From Piper betle (lineage: Eukaryota > Streptophyta > Magnoliopsida > Piperales > Piperaceae), in the NCBI GenBank assembly GCA_033002965.1, contig JAURVB010003394.1:1-64000 (forward strand): a stretch of DNA of 64,000 nucleotides, written 5' to 3'. The translations under genes were made by a program, and so were the position numbers. How positions within the stretch are numbered: the first letter of the stretch is position 1; each line of letters opens with the position of its first letter. The notes beneath the pieces were generated by a model, which was not told where the DNA came from, did not search any database, and worked only from the letters and a program-made list of their open reading frames with translations. Below are positions 59,860 through 64,000 of this stretch, piece by piece.

Positions 59860-61146
59860 AGTAGGGGTGCTCATCGAGTGAGTCGAGTTAAGTTTTTCTC
59901 AACTCAAGTTTATTTCGTTTAATTTCAAGTTTGAGTCAAGCTAAAACGTATTCAAGTTTAACTCGAGCTAATATTTAATTTATAATTAAAATATCTCAAG
60001 TTTTACATAATCATGCATGAAAAATAATTTTATCATGTATAAATTATTTTAATTTGATATCATATAATGAAATTTTATAATTTGGTTATATTGATATAAA
60101 AAATTTAAGATAAATATAGTCAAAAATCTTATTCCTTATGTAAAATAGCGAATTTCGAATCGTGCCAAGTTGTACGATGCAAACATAGGCCGGCTCGTTT
60201 AATATCAAGTTGAAGAGTTGAACTTGGAATCAAATTTTTTCGAGTCAATTGTTGAGCCAAATCAAGTTTTACCGAGCTTTAAACAACTCTATTCTAATAG
60301 GTAGGTAGTAGCTTTTATTTTTTCCTTTTTATATTCTTATATTTTTTTTCACAAAGTTTGTGATTTTATTCCTTTCCAAAGTATGTACTACCCTCATATA
60401 TTAATTAAAAAGCTTACTTTATAAGGGTAGCAAATAATTAACTTTATATGGGAGCTAGCTTCGGGTCGACTATCAAGCCAAATCGAGTTTAATCGAGCTT
60501 TGAACAACCATATTCTAATAGGCAGGTAGTAGCTTTATTTTTTCATTTTTATGTTCATATATTTTTTTCACAAAGTTTGTGATTTTATTCCTTTCCAAGG
60601 GTGTACTACCCCCATATATTGATTAAAGAGCTGACTTTATAAGGGTAGCAAATAATTTACTTTATATGGGTAGCTAGCTTCACCGCATTCTCTACTTTGG
60701 CCTCTTCACCAACACTTTCAATTAGGGGTGTTAATTGGGCGAGCCAGTTTGTGAGCATTTAGCGTTCAGTTTGGCTGTACTCGACATTTAAATGCTCGAG
60801 CTCGAACTCAAATTCTACGAGTTGAATTTGAGCAAGGCAATATTTAACTCGACTCGACTCAACTCTTTTATAATTTAGACTCGACTCAAATTCGACTCAT
60901 AGCTCGACTTAATTTCGACTCGTAGCTCGACTCGAACTTGACTCGATAATATAATATAATAATATACATAATATCATTTGTCTACTAAAATACATTTAAA
61001 ATCATATATAAATATTATTATTTACTACGTACTAAAAGAGGGTGGTGGTGGGGGTGTTTTATTTTTTTATCAAATTTGGGTCTTCCTTGTAATGGAACGA
61101 TCCATATTAAAGTTTGAGATAAAAACATTATCAGCCACCGACTAAG

Positions 61147-61184
<38 letters not shown>

Positions 61185-61490
61185 TTTAATTATAGCTAGT
61201 TATATGTATGTATATACAATAAAATAACAAAGTAGCCAATTTGCAAAAAAGAAATATAAACGAAACAAACTTTAACTGAGCAAATCTTGATTTGCCTTGT
61301 GAATAACCTTAATCATTGAGGTATATAAATGAGCATCTCGTTACAGAGAGAATAATTTTAATAATAATGATAGAGCCGATTTTTCTTGATCTAGCGACTG
61401 CTTTGCACTTTGCAATATTTCAAAGTGTAGTTTAAAATTCAAAAAAATGTAGGCATTATCTATAATATTTTACTTTAAGCAAATAATATC
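59860..61490. other. Intergenic region built from MITE fragments
   Basis: GAGTCGAGTT/CTCGACTCG-rich pieces of the hAT-like MITE family occur at about 59866-60290, 60480-60520 and 60725-60960. A 150-bp block around 60290-60440 ('aataggtaggtagtagc' to 'aagggtagcaaataatt') is repeated at 60515-60655. A piece at 61060-61150 ('tttgggtcttccttgtaatgg', then (TA)n) resembles an end of the (TA)n-associated elements. No gene. Confidence 0.6.
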
Positions 61491-61499
61491 CTAAGTAGT

Positions 61500-61572
61500 G
61501 CACGGATAGCTTAGTTGGGAGAGTGTCAGATTGAAGATCTGAAGGTCGCGTTTTCGATCTACGCTCACCAAA
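61500..61572 (+). pseudogene. Decayed tRNA-Phe (GAA)
   Basis: The 73-bp segment follows plant tRNA-Phe closely: GGATAGCTTAGTTGGGAGAG (D arm), TTGAAGA in the anticodon loop (anticodon GAA) and AAGGTCGCGTTTTCGATC (variable and T arm). The acceptor stem is broken, since positions 1-4 (GCAC) no longer pair with 69-72, and the T stem has substitutions (GTGTTC to GTTTTC, CCACG to CTACG). No intron is present. It is most likely a pseudogene, possibly of nuclear or organellar origin. Confidence 0.85.
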
Positions 61573-61730
61573 TTGTTTAATATTGTTTTTTGTTGGATAC
61601 AATTACAAGAAATCTGAAATTGTAATTCGTATTTGGGCTTGGGCCTAAATAGCCCTTCCGCAACCCTTGTGCCTTCCATTATTAATAATTTCCTTTACCC
61701 TAAGAAAAGGGGAAAAAAGAAAATCATAAT

Positions 61731-62021
61731 TAGGGTTGTGAATTGAGCGAGTCAACTTGTGAGCTACTTTTGACATTATAATCGAGTTAGTTTCGAGCTC
61801 TCAAACGAGCTGGTTTTGAGCTTTTCAAAATTAAACAATTTTAAGTATATTTGAGCTAGAGTTGAGTTCGAAAAACATAAAAAATATTTGAGTCAATTTC
61901 TAACATATATGTTCAAAACTTGTTTGATCTCAAGTCGAGTTCGAATGAATTATGAGCTATTCGAGTTAAGTTCAAGCATAAGCTAAACTTTGCTTGCTCG
62001 CTCGTTTATTTAGCAGCCTTA
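61731..62021. mobile_element. hAT-like MITE copy (about 291 bp, shorter)
   Basis: It starts TAGGGTTGTGAATTGAGCGA and ends TTATTTAGCAGCCTTA. These are the same terminal inverted repeats as the 62387 copy with mutations, and the interior is shorter. The target duplication is not clear. Confidence 0.65.
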
Positions 62022-62319
62022 CATACAATGAACTTTTCGAGAGGGGGTTACCATATAAAGAGGTAGCAGATGATGTCCTACCTCGGTTTGATAGAGAGAA
62101 AGCATCAAGGGCAAGGAGGTGGAGGAGGAAAGAAGGTGATAGAAGAAGAGGGGCAAGTCTTTGTTAATACGATCACCAATAACACGGGTCACGAGGGAGT
62201 TAGGGAAGGCAAAAGGCTAGTTTTTTAGAGGGCTAACAAATGTAATAACTTATAACTAAAAAGGTTGAATAGTAGTTTAAAATAGATAAGTTCTTGTTCT
62301 GTAGAACCGGAAAACCATT

Positions 62320-62366
<47 letters not shown>

Positions 62367-62386
62367 AGGTGCATCATACCCATATA

Positions 62387-62524
62387 TAGGGCTGTTAATT
62401 GAGCGAGCCAGCTCGTGAGCATTTGTCGTTCGGCTCAACTCGACTCGACTTAAAACTCGTCATTTAAATACTTGAGCTCGAACTCGACTTGACTCGACTC
62501 AGTAAAATAATATAATAATATATT

Positions 62525-62573
<49 letters not shown>

Positions 62574-62905
62574 AATAAGTTTAATTGTAACTAGTTATAT
62601 TTATTTATATATAATATAATGACAAGATAGTGAGATAGCTTAGATGTGAGGTATTCAAGTAAATACTTAGAGTTTGTGAGTTCAATCTGTGTTGATTGTA
62701 TTATTTTTTTTAAGTGAGTTACTTTTGATTTTATAATCGAGCTGGTCTCGAGTTCAAATCGAGCTCGAGTATATATGTTCAAAACTCGTTTCGATCTCGA
62801 GCCGAGTTAAATCGAGCTCGAGTATATATGTTCAAAACTCGTTTGATCTCGAGTCGAGTTCGAACACATATTGAGCGAGGTTTGCTCGCTTGTTTAGCAG
62901 CCCTA
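62387..62905. mobile_element. hAT-like MITE, intact copy with perfect 8-bp target duplication
   Basis: The terminal inverted repeats are TAGGGCTGTTAATTGAGCGA at 62387 and, in reverse complement, TAGGGCTGCTAAACAAGCGA at 62905. They are flanked by CCCATATA at 62379-62386 and 62906-62913. An 8-bp duplication is the hAT signature. At 519 bp it has no transposase and is mobilised in trans if at all. Internal (TA)n-(CA)n runs are at about 62525-62572. Confidence 0.88.
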
Positions 62906-62913
62906 CCCATATA

Positions 62914-62914
62914 A

Positions 62915-62955
<41 letters not shown>

Positions 62956-64000
62956 GAATTTCTTTTAGTGGACCTAGTAATGAGGTCCGTGTAATGAGGT
63001 CTCTATGTATGATAAGTAAAGTGCAAAGTTAGAGATTGACAAATTTTTATCATTTTCAATAATATATTGTATTTTTAGATTTTTAAAAGTATACTTGTTA
63101 AAAGCATTTTAAATTAATTTTAATTACAATTACTTTGATATATAAAAAGATTAAAGATATTAAATTAATTTTAAAATCTATAAATTGCTTATTTTCTTAT
63201 TTTATGCGAGTAATAAAATATATTGAGGCAATATAATTAGCAAAAAAAATTGGATTTTAAGTATCTCAAATAAGCTTTGGCTAATGTATACAAAATATAA
63301 TTTTAAATATTATATTGTACCACCCTATTGTACTTGATATATTATACATGCCTTTAAATTTGGCACAATTTATATTATTTAAGTATGTACTCGATTTTTT
63401 GATCTAAAATTTTTACAAAATCCTTTTCTTCTCGGTTAAAAATAATGGTATGTTAACGTACTGTTTAACAAAGTATTGATAATAAAGTATTTTTAAATAT
63501 CTAATAAAATATTTGCCCATATTTTTAGAATCTCTCAGACTCGATACGGTCCCCCTTTTTCCGCTTCCGCCCGACTCTTTGGTTTGGTCTTAAGAATGCT
63601 GGTTTTAAGAATGAGTGATTGCCCTTCTCCGACCCTTACTGCCCAACCGAAGAGCGGACAGCTAATGCGTTCCGCTTATTGAACAGGGTCTATGGTCGGT
63701 CATGGGTAAAACTAAATATATCCTATATATTGGCTATAAATAAATTCAGTAGAGTAGCCAATGTTGTATTTAAAGGTATGATACAAAACTATTTATTTGT
63801 TTAAAATTTTGAATAATCATTTTTATATTTTTATTGTCCGTTGATTACCCTAATTTGGTAGAGAGTGGCGCCGCTGGTTTTCACCGGTTGACAGGTGACA
63901 CCGCCATGGCGGCCACCCGGGCGAGAGGGCATGGTACCAGCGGTAGTGTGCCACCACCAGTCGGTCAGGTCTGCACCAACCGTCGTCTTGCGACGTCCCC
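62914..64000. other. AT-rich tail and an open frame at the window edge
   Basis: 62914-63850 has a (TA)n run at about 62931-62950 and no gene. From an ATG at 63906 a frame stays open to the right edge (MAATRARGHGTSGSVPPPVG...). GC content rises there. It could be a gene start, a retroelement gag start or repeat sequence, and 95 bp is too little to decide. Confidence 0.35.

Noticed and set aside
61500..61572. Functional tRNA-Phe
   Set aside because: The acceptor stem no longer pairs at positions 1-4 and the T arm is mutated, so it is annotated as a pseudogene.

Overview
This is plant nuclear DNA. The genes carry spliceosomal introns, and the window holds plant-only families: RING-H2 ATL, group I formin, type I MADS, DUF3511 and a cytosolic-type class V chitinase pair. 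It also has a MIR397 pair and typical angiosperm repeats (hAT-like MITEs, a CACTA-like end, long LTRs, (TA)n-flanked GC-rich elements). Genic DNA and introns are AT-rich, while several short elements are extremely GC-rich. The lineage within flowering plants cannot be fixed from this sequence alone.

Layout. Positions 1-33 kb are the gene-bearing part. They hold the tail of an upstream gene (3-77), a degenerate type I MADS gene (2881-3506), a NEDP1/DEN1-type deneddylase (6496-7218), an ATL RING-H2 E3 ligase (7673-8350, minus) and an 11-exon EME1 endonuclease subunit (11993-17973). These are followed by a group I formin (19187-22382) and an RS-rich SRrp53/RSRC1-like gene on the minus strand (23807-26332) that carries a GC-rich transposable element in its first intron. 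Next come two tandem MIR397 hairpins on the minus strand (29155-29260 and 31220-31322), each behind a TATA box and a dense cluster of GTAC copper-response cores, and a DUF3511 gene (32944-33191, minus).

Positions 35-48 kb hold a long inverted repeat, an LRR remnant of an NLR resistance gene, and two class V (GH18) chitinase genes arranged head to head within a large inverted duplication. One copy has lost an Asp of the DxxDxDxE motif.

Positions 48-64 kb are almost entirely repeats. A solo LTR (48928-55049, flanked by GGGGG) was interrupted by a second solo LTR of the same family (50374-53481, flanked by GTACC). After it come GC-rich palindromic elements embedded in (TA)n tracts, several copies of one hAT-like MITE family, and a decayed tRNA-Phe.

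Three protein genes (formin, SRrp53-like, DUF3511) need one- or two-base frame corrections, while EME1, NEDP1, ATL and both chitinases are open throughout. Either these three are recent pseudogenes or the assembly has small indel errors. The strongest biological signals are the MIR397 pair with its GTAC clusters (one copy with a changed mature sequence), the nested solo LTRs, and the palindromic (TA)n-targeting element family.
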